Assembly (NCBI RefSeq): GCF_000013765.1
Contig: NC_007954.1
Coordinates: 1,922,001 to 1,986,000, forward strand
Length of the DNA stretch: 64,000 nucleotides
Direction: 5' to 3'
From: Shewanella denitrificans OS217
GTDB taxonomy: Bacteria; Pseudomonadota; Gammaproteobacteria; Enterobacterales; Shewanellaceae
Part shown: positions 16,979 to 26,966 of the stretch, one piece after another
Layout: every line of letters starts with the position of its first letter
How positions within the stretch are numbered: the stretch's first letter is position 1
Program-made: the position numbers and the translations under genes
The notes under the pieces: generated by a model
Database searches by the model: none
Told to the model about the DNA's origin: nothing
What the model saw: only the letters and a program-made list of their open reading frames with translations

Positions 16979-18172
16979 ATGATTTTTACCGACATGCTTC
17001 TTGCTCCAGCAGATCCCATTTTAGGTTTAAACGATGCGTTTAACGCCGATCCGCGTCAGGATAAAGTCAATCTAGGGGTGGGCATTTATAAAACAGATGC
17101 AGGCCTTACGCCGGTATTAAGTTCGGTTAAGAAAGCCGAAGCCCTATTGTTGGCAGAAGAGAAGACCAAAAACTACTTAGGTATTGAAGGTGTGAAAGCC
17201 TATAACGCAGCAGTGCAGGCTCTGCTGTTTGGTCCATCCCATAAGGTCATTCAAGATAAACGTGTGGTGACGGCGCAGGCGCCAGGGGGGACGGGGTCTT
17301 TGCGTATTGCTGCTGAGTTTTTGGTGCGTCAAACTAAGACTCGCCATGTTTGGGTCAGTAATCCGACTTGGGCCAATCATCAAAATATTTTCGAAACCGC
17401 GGGGCTTATTTGCAAAGAATATCGTTATTATGATGCAGCAAGCCATGATCTTGATTTCGATGCCATGCTGGACGATTTGAGCAAGGCCAATGCGGGCGAT
17501 CTCGTGCTGCTCCATGCCTGCTGTCATAACCCTAGCGGCATAGATTTAAACTTAAGCCAATGGCAACAAGTGGCCAGCTTGTGCCTTGATAAAGGCTTAG
17601 TGCCCTTTTTGGATTTTGCCTACCAAGGCTTCGGCGCAGGGATTGAGGAAGATGCGGCGGGCCTTCGAGTGCTTGCCGATACTGTGCCTGAGCTTATTGT
17701 CGCTAACTCATTTTCTAAAAATTTCGGCCTCTATAACGAGCGCATTGGCGCCGTGACCTTAGTGGCACAAGATGAAGACACAGCCGTTCGCAGTTTTAGC
17801 CAAATAAAGAAAACCATTCGAGCGACTTACTCAAATCCGCCCGCTCACGGCGGGTTAATTGTCAGCACCATTTTAGCCAACCCTGAGCTGAGACAAGAAT
17901 GGGAATCTGAGCTGACCCAGATGCGTGAGCGCATTGCTAAAATGCGGTTACTGTTTGTTGAACGCTTAAAGCAGGCTGGGGTGACTCAAGATTTTAGCTT
18001 TATTTCCCGCCAAACTGGCATGTTCAGTTTCTCAGGCCTTAATAAAGAGCAAGTTATGCGCCTACGGGAAGAATTTGGCATTTACATTGTCGGCTCTGGC
18101 CGCATCAGCGTTGCCGGCATGACAACGAACAATATGGATAAAATCTGTCAGGCTATAGCCCAAGTGCTCTAA
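16979..18172 (+). CDS. Aromatic/aspartate aminotransferase (class I)
   Basis: 397 aa, PLP-dependent fold type I. DKVNLGVGIYKTDAG at the N terminus, TGSLRIAAEFL, the WANH segment, FLDFAYQGFGAG, the PLP lysine K247 in NSFSKNFGLYNERIGA and the C-terminal GRISVAGM are those of AspC/TyrB enzymes. The two paralogues cannot be separated by eye; a TyrB-like aromatic aminotransferase is my preference. It is monocistronic: about 200 bp of gene-free sequence precedes it and a clear terminator follows. Confidence 0.93.
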   Translation: MIFTDMLLAPADPILGLNDAFNADPRQDKVNLGVGIYKTDAGLTPVLSSVKKAEALLLAEEKTKNYLGIEGVKAYNAAVQALLFGPSHKVIQDKRVVTAQAPGGTGSLRIAAEFLVRQTKTRHVWVSNPTWANHQNIFETAGLICKEYRYYDAASHDLDFDAMLDDLSKANAGDLVLLHACCHNPSGIDLNLSQWQQVASLCLDKGLVPFLDFAYQGFGAGIEEDAAGLRVLADTVPELIVANSFSKNFGLYNERIGAVTLVAQDEDTAVRSFSQIKKTIRATYSNPPAHGGLIVSTILANPELRQEWESELTQMRERIAKMRLLFVERLKQAGVTQDFSFISRQTGMFSFSGLNKEQVMRLREEFGIYIVGSGRISVAGMTTNNMDKICQAIAQVL

Positions 18173-18192
18173 GTTTTGTTAGCCACTTCGAT

Positions 18193-18233
18193 AAAAACCC
18201 GCCAGTTAATCACTTAACTGGCGGTTTTTTATT
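18193..18233 (+). terminator. Intrinsic terminator after the aminotransferase
   Basis: CCGCCAGTTAA and TTAACTGGCGG pair around a TCAC loop and are followed by TTTTTTATTT; the A-run on the left makes it able to act in both directions, towards the convergent menA too. Confidence 0.93.
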
Positions 18234-18278
18234 TCAATGCTTTGTCTGTTGTGAACAATGGACCGATGATTAAAGGTA

Positions 18279-19187
18279 TTAGGATAAACCTAAGTACCAG
18301 CCTAGGCTGAAGAGCAAGCTAAAGACTAAGGACAGCAGAGCGGTCTGGGCCAATATGGGGTTGAGTTCCGCGCCGCTTAATTCATGGAATTGCCTACTGA
18401 GGCTGCGGGCGTACACTAGGCTGAGGCCAGATAAGCCCACGGCAAAACCGGGTAAAAAACCCAGTAAAAACGCGCTTATGATAATGCCGTAAGGCAGATA
18501 CACTAAGGTTTGATAAAATACCCTTGCTTGGCCTTGACCCAAGCGTACCGCTAAGGTGCGTTTATGGGCTTTTGCGTCAGTGTTAATATCGCGGACATTA
18601 TTGACCAGCATAATGGCGGCGTTGAGTGAGCCAATGGCTGCGCCCAAGAGCCAGGCTTCTTGACTTGTGGCGCCAGTTTGCAAATAAACGCTGCCGACAA
18701 CCGCCACTAAGCCAAAGAAAATAAATACCGTTAATTCGCCAAGGCCATGGGACGCGAGTGGGTAAGGGCCGCCGCTGTAGCAAATGACGGCTAACAAGCT
18801 GGCCGCAGCTAATAAGCCAATGGGCCAGCCGCCGATATCAATTAAATATACGCCCACTAACAATGCACAGATAAGGCTCATAATCATGGCCTTTTTCATT
18901 TGTTTAGCCGAAATAAGTCCAGCTTGTGTCATTCTTATGGGGCCAAGGCGTTCCTGAGAATCGACACCGGATAAACTATCGAAGTAATCGTTGGCAAGAT
19001 TTACCGATATTTGCAGCAATAGACCACAGCTGATGATGACCAAAGCTGTGAGTAGACTAAAACCTTCAACACCTAAGGCAAGGGCATTGCCTACTATAAG
19101 CGGCCCAAGGACGGCGGGGAGTGTGCGTGGCCTGATGGCCATTAGCCAAGCGCGAGTTTGTGATATATCTGTGGTGTCTTGAGTCAT
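18279..19187 (-). CDS. menA: 1,4-dihydroxy-2-naphthoate polyprenyltransferase
   Basis: 302 aa from the ATG at 19187; a longer start at 19229 adds 14 unconserved residues but has an AAAGGA site, so it remains possible. MenA attaches the polyprenyl tail to DHNA in menaquinone synthesis. The UbiA-family signature NDYFDSLSGVDSQERLGP supplies the Asp-rich Mg-diphosphate site, and the second one is NNVRDINTDAKAHKRTLA. WLMAIRPRTLPAVLGPLIVG is the typical MenA opening. About eight hydrophobic helices are visible. It is divergent from tesB. Confidence 0.95.
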   Translation of the reverse strand: MTQDTTDISQTRAWLMAIRPRTLPAVLGPLIVGNALALGVEGFSLLTALVIISCGLLLQISVNLANDYFDSLSGVDSQERLGPIRMTQAGLISAKQMKKAMIMSLICALLVGVYLIDIGGWPIGLLAAASLLAVICYSGGPYPLASHGLGELTVFIFFGLVAVVGSVYLQTGATSQEAWLLGAAIGSLNAAIMLVNNVRDINTDAKAHKRTLAVRLGQGQARVFYQTLVYLPYGIIISAFLLGFLPGFAVGLSGLSLVYARSLSRQFHELSGAELNPILAQTALLSLVFSLLFSLGWYLGLS

Positions 19188-19246
19188 AAATCCGTTTTCT
19201 AGGCTAATACTAATCTGTGGCGCTAGCATAGCAAAAAAAGTCCTTT

Positions 19247-19269
19247 AAAGCCGAGCATTACGGCTTTTT
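19247..19269 (+). terminator. Terminator-like hairpin in the menA-tesB divergent region
   Basis: AAAGCCG (19247-19253) pairs with CGGCTTT (19261-19267) over a 7-nt loop and runs into a short T-run on the plus strand. No plus-strand gene lies directly upstream, so it may be an attenuator or a leftover; function unknown. Confidence 0.4.
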
Positions 19270-19363
19270 CATCACTTATGCGATAATTGGTGATAAGTCC
19301 TAGAAAGGCAGCCTAGAGATGAGGTAACCTTATGAGCATGCAGAATTTTTAAAGAGTGAGTTT

Positions 19364-20227
19364 ATGAGTCAAGTATTAGACGATTTGGTATCATTGTTAT
19401 CCCTAGAGCAACTTGAAATGGGCCTTTATCGAGGTCAGAGCCAAGACTTGGGCTTTGGTCATGTGTTTGGTGGTCAAGTTATGGGCCAAGCGTTAAGCGC
19501 GGCTAAACAAACCGTGGCCGATGATCGCTTAGTACATTCATTGCATTCTTATTTCTTGCGCGCCGGCGATGAGAAACTGCCCATAGTCTATGACGTAGAA
19601 ATCATGCGTGATGGCGGCAGCTTTAGTGCAAGGCGAGTGAAAGCGATTCAAAAAGGTCAGCCGATTTTTTATATGACCTGCTCATTTCAAACGCCCGAAA
19701 GCGGTTTTGAACACCAAAGCGAGATGCCAAGCGTGCCAGGTCCTGAGGGCATACTCAATCAACGTGAGCTTGCCATGACCATGGGGGATAAAGTCCCCCC
19801 TAAGATGTTAGAGAAATTTCTCGCCGATACCCCTATAGAGATGCGAGTGGTTGAACCCGTTCATCCTGTATCGCCAAAAATCACTGAGCCTAAACGTTAT
19901 GTGTGGTTAAAAGCCAGTGGTAGCTTACCAACAGATCCTAATATGCAGGCCTCTTTATTGGCTTATGCCTCAGATTTCAATTTTTTAATCACCGCCACTC
20001 AGCCCCATGGCGTATCCTATTTAACCCCAGGCATTCGGATGGCGACCATAGATCACTCCATGTGGTTTCATCGACCCTTCAAGCTCGATGAATGGCTGCT
20101 TTATAGCATAGAAAGCACGAATGCCAGTGGTGGACGCGGCTTAGTGAAAGGCCAATTTTTCGATACCCAAGGTAACTTAGTGGCCTCGTGTACTCAGGAA
20201 GGCATGATCAGGATGAAAAGAGCATGA
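19364..20227 (+). CDS. tesB: Acyl-CoA thioesterase II
   Basis: 287 aa, the length of E. coli TesB (286). It hydrolyses medium- and long-chain acyl-CoAs in the cytoplasm. Two hot-dog repeats are visible: the first with DLGFGHVFGGQVMGQALSAA and HSLHSYFLRAGD, the second with LLAYASDFNFL (catalytic Asp region), ATIDHSMWFHRPF, and the C-terminal ASCTQEGMIR. Its stop overlaps the next gene's start by four bases (ATGA), indicating co-translation with the lipoprotein. Confidence 0.95.
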   Translation: MSQVLDDLVSLLSLEQLEMGLYRGQSQDLGFGHVFGGQVMGQALSAAKQTVADDRLVHSLHSYFLRAGDEKLPIVYDVEIMRDGGSFSARRVKAIQKGQPIFYMTCSFQTPESGFEHQSEMPSVPGPEGILNQRELAMTMGDKVPPKMLEKFLADTPIEMRVVEPVHPVSPKITEPKRYVWLKASGSLPTDPNMQASLLAYASDFNFLITATQPHGVSYLTPGIRMATIDHSMWFHRPFKLDEWLLYSIESTNASGGRGLVKGQFFDTQGNLVASCTQEGMIRMKRA

Positions 20228-20652
20228 GTTTGAAAGTATTGATTAAAACAGCCTGCAATAAGCTTAAGATATCAGCTTGTCTCGGGTTAGCATTGAGCCT
20301 GCTCTTATTGCCTGGCTGCGTCACGGTTAAGCCTGAGCCGCCAGTGGTGGTCAATGGTTATGCGGGGTATCTTGAGCGAGTGATGTTACCGCCGGGCTGC
20401 AAAATCAATATTGCCGTGATAGATTTTAATACCCCTAATCGGATAATTTCGCAAAAAACTTTCGATATCGCCAGAGCGCCTGTGCCGTTTAAGTTTATTT
20501 TCCCTGCAGATAGCATAGAAAAAAACACAGATTATGGGGTGGTGGCTATGATCACCTATAACGGGAAGGCATTGTTTCAGACCTATGAAAAGTTTAGGGT
20601 TATTCATAACGATAAGTTCACTACCGAAGTCATAATGAAACAGGTGCATTAG
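20224..20652 (+). CDS. YbaY-like outer-membrane lipoprotein
   Basis: 142 aa from the ATG at 20224. A signal peptide ends in the lipobox LLLPGC (acylated Cys about residue 34). The mature part (RVMLPPGCKINIAVIDF, then ARAPVPFKFIFPAD and YGVVAMITYNGKALFQT) matches the YbaY/YscW lipoprotein domain, a small beta-sandwich; its function is not established. tesB next to ybaY is also the E. coli arrangement, which supports the family call. It overlaps tesB and lies 4 bp before an MFS gene. Confidence 0.85.
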   Translation: MSLKVLIKTACNKLKISACLGLALSLLLLPGCVTVKPEPPVVVNGYAGYLERVMLPPGCKINIAVIDFNTPNRIISQKTFDIARAPVPFKFIFPADSIEKNTDYGVVAMITYNGKALFQTYEKFRVIHNDKFTTEVIMKQVH

Positions 20653-20656
20653 TCAG

Positions 20657-21970
20657 TTGACAACGTCTAACCCAAAACGATTGATTTGGGGCCTGTGCAT
20701 CGCGTCTGTGATCATTTATTTGAATTTGTACCTGATGCAAGGCATGTTACCTGCCATTGCCGAGCATTTTCAGGTGACAGGCGCCAGCGCCGCCTTGGTA
20801 TTGTCTGTCACTAGCTTCAGCCTCGCCTTTTCTTTACTCATGTTTGCCTTGATTTCCGATAGAGTCGGCAGGTTAGGGCCTATCATCACCACCTTGTGGT
20901 TATTGGTGGCATCAAATGTCTTGCTTATCTTAGTGCAAGACTTTGAAACCTTAATGGCACTGCGCTTATTACAAGGCGTGTTGCTGGCCGGTGTGCCTGC
21001 CATCGCCATGGCCTATATGAAAGAGCAATTATCGGCGGCATTCATCTTAAAGGCCGCGGCCATTTACATCATGGCCAATAGCTTAGGGGGCATTTTAGGA
21101 CGTCTTGTGGGCGGAGTATTATCCCAATACTTTGATTGGCAGCAGGGCATGATAATACTGTTTGCTGTGACCCTGATGGGGGTGGCATTGGTGCACTATT
21201 TGCTAATGAGTAATCTGCTAATTAGGAATCTGCTAATAAGCAATAGTAGGTTAAACACATCGATTAATGCGGCTACAACCAGCGTGCTCAATGAAGCGCT
21301 GAACAACGTACTTGCTGCAAATCAGCCGCCACATTTGTCTAATGGGGCGGCGACTCAATCTCAGGGGTTGAGTCAACAAGCCAAACTTAGGCTGGATATG
21401 GCGGGCTTTCTATACCATCTAAAGGACTCCCAAATGCGGCTCGCCTTTATCCTCGGCGGCCTTGCTTTCTTTGTGATGGTGAATCAATTTAGCTTTATTC
21501 AGCTGCACTTGATGGCCGCCCCCTATGGCTTAAGCCGCTTGCAAGCGACGCTGATTTTCCTGTGTTATTTAAGCGGGACGCTTGCCTCTTATTTATCTGC
21601 CCGCTGGATAGCTAAATTTGGCAGCCTGCCGTTATTTAAGCTAGCGCTAGGCTTAATGCTGCTGGGCAGCACACTGACATTATTCAATACGTTAGCCACG
21701 ATTGTGATGGGCTTTTTATTCACAGCGGCAGGATTTTTTCTGACTCACAGTTGTTGTAATGCGTTTGTGACCATGCGGGCCCAAAGCCACAGGGCCAAGG
21801 CGACTGCATTGTATTTATGCAGCTATTATTTAGGTGCCGCCTTGGGTGGGCCCTATTTAATGCTATTTTGGCAGCAGGCGCAGTGGAGCGGTGTGGTGGC
21901 AGGCTCGCTAATCATCTTAACCTTATTGGCTTTTGTTATTGCTAAGCTTGAACGCTTGCAAACAAGATAA
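20657..21970 (+). CDS. MFS transporter (YnfM/arabinose-efflux type)
   Basis: 437 aa from a TTG start at 20657, 4 bp after the lipoprotein gene; the first internal ATG falls within the first transmembrane helix, so TTG is preferred. Twelve hydrophobic segments are seen, with the MFS loop motif ISDRVGRLGPI after helix 2 and MALRLLQGVLLAGVPAIAMAYM at helix 4. The central cytoplasmic loop is enlarged by a polar insert (about residues 183-245), which begins with near-repeats of SNLLIRNLLISN encoded by a repeated CTGCTAAT unit. The substrate is unknown. Probably in one operon with tesB and the YbaY-like gene. Confidence 0.85.
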   Translation: MTTSNPKRLIWGLCIASVIIYLNLYLMQGMLPAIAEHFQVTGASAALVLSVTSFSLAFSLLMFALISDRVGRLGPIITTLWLLVASNVLLILVQDFETLMALRLLQGVLLAGVPAIAMAYMKEQLSAAFILKAAAIYIMANSLGGILGRLVGGVLSQYFDWQQGMIILFAVTLMGVALVHYLLMSNLLIRNLLISNSRLNTSINAATTSVLNEALNNVLAANQPPHLSNGAATQSQGLSQQAKLRLDMAGFLYHLKDSQMRLAFILGGLAFFVMVNQFSFIQLHLMAAPYGLSRLQATLIFLCYLSGTLASYLSARWIAKFGSLPLFKLALGLMLLGSTLTLFNTLATIVMGFLFTAAGFFLTHSCCNAFVTMRAQSHRAKATALYLCSYYLGAALGGPYLMLFWQQAQWSGVVAGSLIILTLLAFVIAKLERLQTR

Positions 21971-22125
21971 CGGCTAGGAGCTTTGAATTTGCTGCTTGCA
22001 GTAGCTACAGGCTTATTGAAATTTACTAAACAATCTTCTAAAACAATAACACCAGCGTGATGCTGGCGAAATGATTAACAAGCATCTAAACATGGTTGCT
22101 TGTGGGCCATAGCTTGTGCAGGCCG

Positions 22126-23274
22126 TTAGCCTTCAAAGGGCTTTATCTCAGGTACAAAAACCTCTGCAGCCGCTGGCTGAAGCGGTTGAATTTGCCCCGC
22201 TTTTACAGGCAATTTGTTGCTGCCGTTAGGGGTTACAGGTACGCCTTCAGTTTGATAAGGCTGGGGTTCAATCTGGCGTTCACTGCGTTGTTCGCTGCGC
22301 TGTTCACTGTACTGCCCAATGTTTTGTTCAATGACGATAGGCTTTACCTGTGTGGGTTGCTCCATCTTACGAATTTGCATCACCAAACCCATTTGCGGAT
22401 GATCAAAGTAATGGATCTGACCGCTTCTTACGCGCCTATTTTGATCTAGGGGAATGGACTGCAAGAAAGGCGTCATCACCTTTTCAGTGCTTGGGCTGTT
22501 GAACCCCATCAACTCACCGTGATTAGGGTCCATCAGTTTCTGACTGACTTTACGTAAAAACAGATCGGTTTCAATATACAGGTAATGACTTAAATAGATG
22601 TTGATGCTGCCATCAAGCTCCCACACTGGCATTACAGGCGCTGGGGTGTTAATGCTCCCAAGGGCCGAATAGTCACCGATCATAGTTACCGCTGGGCTAG
22701 GTTGAGACTGACTCACAGGCTGACCATGGTAGGTAAATTGCTTAGAAAAATCACGGCCACCAATAATTCTAATGGCTTTAGCATTACGACGCGACTGCAT
22801 ATTTTGCTGCCACGTTAGGTGCACTAAACCTTGGATATTACCTTCTCGATTTAAGGTATTAATCAATTGCTTAAATTGACCTTGCTGCTCTGACAATAGT
22901 ACAGCTGACTCACCGATAAAGGCGTGCCTTGGCGTTTTAGCGGCTATGGTGAAGGGCAAAATACTCGGGTAGCTCTTGGTATTGTTGCTCACTTTAGGGT
23001 CATTACAGCCACTGGTGTCCAAGGCCCAATCACTGGCGTCGCAGCCCGACAAGCCGATGGCAACCCCTGTGATATCTGTGCTTATCTCAGGGGTGATAAT
23101 GTCGATCAACTGCTTATTTTTGTTAGGGGCGCTTAAGTCTGGCCACTGCTCTAGACTGTTGCTTTGGCGCTCAAAGATAAACACTTCCACTTCGAACCAT
23201 GATTCGGCATGAGCGTTGAATGTGTGGCTAAGGGCAATAATAGCGGCGAGGCCTGTGGCAAATTTAGCGAGCAC
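22126..23274 (-). CDS. csiV: CsiV-like peptidoglycan-binding periplasmic protein
   Basis: 382 aa from a GTG at 23274 that overlaps the mfd stop by one base (TAGTG), so it is coupled to mfd. Signal peptide about residues 1-23, ending in FNAHA. The following ESWFEVEVFIFERQS and the late LSHYLYIETDLFLRK and RVRSGQIHYFDHPQMGLVMQIR blocks are those of the CsiV family (DUF2803), first described in Vibrio as needed for cell-shape integrity and activation of a periplasmic polymerase-associated LpoA pathway. The mfd-csiV order is typical. A Q/E/R repeat insert (SEQRSEQRSERQ) lies near residues 330-340. Confidence 0.85.
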   Translation of the reverse strand: MLAKFATGLAAIIALSHTFNAHAESWFEVEVFIFERQSNSLEQWPDLSAPNKNKQLIDIITPEISTDITGVAIGLSGCDASDWALDTSGCNDPKVSNNTKSYPSILPFTIAAKTPRHAFIGESAVLLSEQQGQFKQLINTLNREGNIQGLVHLTWQQNMQSRRNAKAIRIIGGRDFSKQFTYHGQPVSQSQPSPAVTMIGDYSALGSINTPAPVMPVWELDGSINIYLSHYLYIETDLFLRKVSQKLMDPNHGELMGFNSPSTEKVMTPFLQSIPLDQNRRVRSGQIHYFDHPQMGLVMQIRKMEQPTQVKPIVIEQNIGQYSEQRSEQRSERQIEPQPYQTEGVPVTPNGSNKLPVKAGQIQPLQPAAAEVFVPEIKPFEG

Positions 23275-26200
23275 TATTTCTCTCCAATGCTGTGTTGAGC
23301 GAGTTGTTCGAGCAAGGTGGCCACAAGTTCGAGGCGTTGTTTGCTACTTTCTGCTGGAATGGCGAATCTTAGCTTATTTGGTCCTTCCATTCGATAGATA
23401 TTTGGCTGTTTCTGCAATAAACCTATGATGAACATGGGGTCGATTTTGTGATTGTCACCAAATTCTATGCTGCCGCCTTTGGCATGCATTTCAATCTTAG
23501 TGGCGCCAAGTTTAGTGGCTTGATGCTTATATAGGCTCAATTCCAGTAAGTTTTTCGTGGGCTCAGGCAGTAAGCCGAAGCGGTCGATAAATTCCACTCT
23601 GAGCTCGTCGAGCATGGCCTCACTCTTACAGTTAGCAATGCGCTTATACATGGAAAGGCGCATATTGACATCGCTAACATAATCTTCAGGTAGTAAGGCG
23701 GGGATGCGTAAATCCACCTCACACTGGGCATTGAGCATATAAGCCAATGACGGCTCCTTGCCTTCTTTTAAGGCACTGACCGCCGATTCGAGCATCTCCA
23801 TATAGAGGCTGAAGCCAATTTTTGAGATGTGACCGCTTTGCTCATCGCCTAATAATTCACCGGCGCCGCGAATTTCAAGATCTTGGGTGGCCAGCATAAA
23901 GCCTGCGCCCAATTCCTCTAAGGCATCGATGGCTTCGAGACGTTTGCGCGCATCGGTAGAAATCAGCTTAATGGGCGGGGTTATCATATAGGCATAGGCT
24001 TGATGATGTGAGCGGCCTACACGGCCACGCAGCTGATGCAGCTGCGCCAGACCAAACTTATCGGCCCTATCAATCACGATAGTGTTGGCGCTTGGCACGT
24101 CGATACCTGTTTCAATAATGGTAGTACAGACAAGCACGTTGAATCTTTGATGATAAAAATCCGCCATGACTTTTTCAAGGTCCCGTTCACGCATCTGCCC
24201 ATGGCCGGTAACCACTCGAGCCTCTGGCAACAAGTCCCGTAGATCTTGAGCGCATTTTTCTATGGTTTCAACATTATTGTGCAGGTAATACACTTGTCCG
24301 CCGCGAAGGATTTCACGCAGCAATGCTTCCCTGATGGTCGCCTGATGGTATTCACGCACGAAGGTTTTAACCGCCAAGCGTTTCGCCGGCGGGGTGGCGA
24401 TAATGGATAAGTCGCGCATCCCGGACATGGCCATGTTGAGTGTGCGCGGAATTGGGGTCGCAGTTAAGGTTAAGATATCGACATTGGCCCTGAGTGCTTT
24501 GATTTTCTCTTTTTGCCGCACTCCGAATCTGTGTTCTTCATCTATGATCAATAAACCTAAATCAACAAATTTCGCCTCAGATTGCAGTAGCTTATGGGTA
24601 CCAATGACGATATCCACCTTGCCTTCACTTAAGGATTGCAACACTTGCTCTTGCTCTTTAGCGCTGCGAAAACGTGACATCACTTCGATTTCTACCGGCC
24701 AGTCGGCAAACCTGTCTTTAAAGTTTTCATAATGCTGCTGGGCAAGCAAGGTGGTGGGGACGAGTACCACGACTTGTTTACCGGCATTAACCGCCACAAA
24801 GGCGGCGCGCATGGCGACTTCTGTCTTACCAAAGCCCACATCACCACAGACGAGGCGGTCCATAGAGGTTGGCGCCTGCATATCATTCAATACGGCTATG
24901 ATGGCCGATTCTTGATCGACCGTTTCCTCATAGGGGAAACCTTGGGCAAATTGCGCGTATTCATCGGCATCTATCGCTAGGGCTTCACCTGGACGTGACT
25001 GGCGTCTGGCGTACACATCCAAGAGTTCAGCGGCCACATCACGAATTTTTTCTATGGCTTTTTTCTTGGCCTTAGCCCAAGTTTCATTGCCGAGCTTATT
25101 AAGCTGGGCATTGTCTTCGGAATTGGCGTTATAGCGACTGATTAAATGCAAGGATGACACAGGGACATACAGTTTATCGCCACCGGCATACTCAAGTTTT
25201 AAGTACTCGGCCACCAGCCCGCCAGTGTCTAAGGTTTCAAGTCCTTGATAGAGGGCGACGCCGTGCTCTAAATGCACTATGGCCTGGCCGACTTTAAGTT
25301 CGGCCAAGTCTTTAATGAGTGCATCACTGCTGACTTGTTTTTGTTTATCGCGGCGGCGCTGCTGAGCAATTTTATGGCCGAATAGCTCGGTTTCACAAAT
25401 TAGGCTTAACTCTCCCTTGGGGGAGTCTAACAAGGTACAGCCACGAGAAAGGGGAGAGACTATCAAGCCATGCACAGGCCCCTTAAGGGGAACGCTTGCG
25501 TCTAAAAATTCATCCAGATGCTTAAAGAGTGTCGGCTTGATGCCAATTTTTGACAGCAATGCCAACAGGGCTTCGCGGCGTCCCTCAGATTCTGCGCTAA
25601 ATAACAATGGCTTGCCGTCTTGAGCAAAGGCCTGCAGGCTTTCTAGGGGCTGCTTGAGTTTATGATTGGCATTGATATCAGGCAGAGGAGCAACGTTGGC
25701 CTGTAAGGCACTGTCTTTTTTAGCAACGTCTTTTTTAGTGCCATCTTCACCTAATTGGGCATCGCCTGGGGTGTGAATAAAAAACTGGCTACGTTTATAG
25801 GGTTTGAATGCGGCGAAGAGTTGCTCTTGGGTCAGGTACAACTCATGGGGCGCAAGTAGTGGCCTTAATGGATCGACGCGCCTGTCTTCATACCTATGAT
25901 GGATTTCAGTTAAATGATTAGCACAGGCTTTATCTATGTCACCTAAGGTGATCAACTGAGTGTTTTCAGGCAGATAATCAAATAGTGATGCCGTGTCATC
26001 AAAAAATAGTGGCAGATAATTTTCAATGCCAGCAGGCATCAGGTTACGGCTAACCAACTGATAAACGGATTCAGCTTCTTTTGAAATCACTTCAAAACGG
26101 CGACGGTATCTTTGCCTAAAGCCTTCGATGGCGGCGCTGTCGGTGGCAAATTCTTTAGCGGGTAACATGCGTATGGCATCGACGGCGACCTCAGATCGCT

Positions 26201-26813
26201 GAGTTTCTACATCAAAATGGCGAATGGATTCGATTTCATCGTCAAATAATTCAATACGCAGTGGCTGCTGACATCCAGTAGGGAAGATATCTAAAATCGA
26301 GCCACGAATGGCAAACTCCCCATGTTCATAGACCTGTTCAACTAAGTGATAACCCGTATCCACTAAGTGCTGTCTTACCGTTTGCAGGGCGTAGGTATCG
26401 CCTTTTTTGAGCACCATGACATTGGCACTTAAATAGGATTGTGGGGGTAAACGCACCATTAAGGTATTAATCGGCACGATAACGGCGTTGTGACCTAAGT
26501 TACCTAGTTGCGCTAAGGTTTCAAGGCGCTGGGAAATCAAGTCTTGATGGGGCGAGAAACTGTCGTAGGGCAAGGTTTCTCTGTCTGGGAATAAACACAG
26601 ATTCACATCATGATTTGCAAGTAGATAATGCAATTCCGTTTCCAGCAGCATGGCCGTAGGGGTATCGTGGGTGACGATAAGACTAGTGCCCTTATTGGCG
26701 AGAATAAGTTGCGCTAAGCTCAGGGATTGGGAAAGCCCACCTAAGGTTACAAGACGTTGGGTTTGTTGGCCTTTTTTAACACTAGGCGGAGTGAATACAC
26801 TAAATTGACTCAT
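23274..26813 (-). CDS. mfd: Transcription-repair coupling factor
   Basis: 1179 aa; E. coli Mfd is 1148. It removes RNA polymerase stalled at lesions and recruits UvrA. The order is: UvrB-homology region (LPYDSFSPHQDLISQRLETLAQL, here given only as the start LPYDSFSPHQDL), the CarD-type RNA-polymerase interaction domain (VHLEHGVALYQGLE), the RecG-like helicase with P-loop CGDVGFGKTEVAMRAAF, DEEHRFGVRQKEKIK, TATPIPRTLNMAM, TIIETGIDVPSANTI, HQLRGRVGRS, and the C-terminal TRCF domain. A polar insert near residues 350-385 accounts for the extra length. Upstream of csiV in one transcript. Confidence 0.98.
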   Translation of the reverse strand: MSQFSVFTPPSVKKGQQTQRLVTLGGLSQSLSLAQLILANKGTSLIVTHDTPTAMLLETELHYLLANHDVNLCLFPDRETLPYDSFSPHQDLISQRLETLAQLGNLGHNAVIVPINTLMVRLPPQSYLSANVMVLKKGDTYALQTVRQHLVDTGYHLVEQVYEHGEFAIRGSILDIFPTGCQQPLRIELFDDEIESIRHFDVETQRSEVAVDAIRMLPAKEFATDSAAIEGFRQRYRRRFEVISKEAESVYQLVSRNLMPAGIENYLPLFFDDTASLFDYLPENTQLITLGDIDKACANHLTEIHHRYEDRRVDPLRPLLAPHELYLTQEQLFAAFKPYKRSQFFIHTPGDAQLGEDGTKKDVAKKDSALQANVAPLPDINANHKLKQPLESLQAFAQDGKPLLFSAESEGRREALLALLSKIGIKPTLFKHLDEFLDASVPLKGPVHGLIVSPLSRGCTLLDSPKGELSLICETELFGHKIAQQRRRDKQKQVSSDALIKDLAELKVGQAIVHLEHGVALYQGLETLDTGGLVAEYLKLEYAGGDKLYVPVSSLHLISRYNANSEDNAQLNKLGNETWAKAKKKAIEKIRDVAAELLDVYARRQSRPGEALAIDADEYAQFAQGFPYEETVDQESAIIAVLNDMQAPTSMDRLVCGDVGFGKTEVAMRAAFVAVNAGKQVVVLVPTTLLAQQHYENFKDRFADWPVEIEVMSRFRSAKEQEQVLQSLSEGKVDIVIGTHKLLQSEAKFVDLGLLIIDEEHRFGVRQKEKIKALRANVDILTLTATPIPRTLNMAMSGMRDLSIIATPPAKRLAVKTFVREYHQATIREALLREILRGGQVYYLHNNVETIEKCAQDLRDLLPEARVVTGHGQMRERDLEKVMADFYHQRFNVLVCTTIIETGIDVPSANTIVIDRADKFGLAQLHQLRGRVGRSHHQAYAYMITPPIKLISTDARKRLEAIDALEELGAGFMLATQDLEIRGAGELLGDEQSGHISKIGFSLYMEMLESAVSALKEGKEPSLAYMLNAQCEVDLRIPALLPEDYVSDVNMRLSMYKRIANCKSEAMLDELRVEFIDRFGLLPEPTKNLLELSLYKHQATKLGATKIEMHAKGGSIEFGDNHKIDPMFIIGLLQKQPNIYRMEGPNKLRFAIPAESSKQRLELVATLLEQLAQHSIGEK

Positions 26814-26966
26814 GGTAATAAGGTCGATAATTCCATTTTAAATGAACCGCTGAGGGGGCCGTTGGCCTAACCACAACGCTGGCAATGCCGCAACGGTTGC
26901 GGCTTGAACACATTATTTCTACATATCTATGCGAGTAGCTGCAAACTTTACGTCAATAGCGTCCCA

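Noticed and set aside
22078..22103. ACAAGCA/TGCTTGT hairpin as a terminator between the MFS gene and csiV
   Set aside because: Twelve-nt loop and no T-run; likely chance.
26887..26903. GCCGCAA-CGG-TTGCGGC palindrome as a terminator for the PilZ-like gene
   Set aside because: Seven-bp stem without a T-run on either strand; too weak to call.
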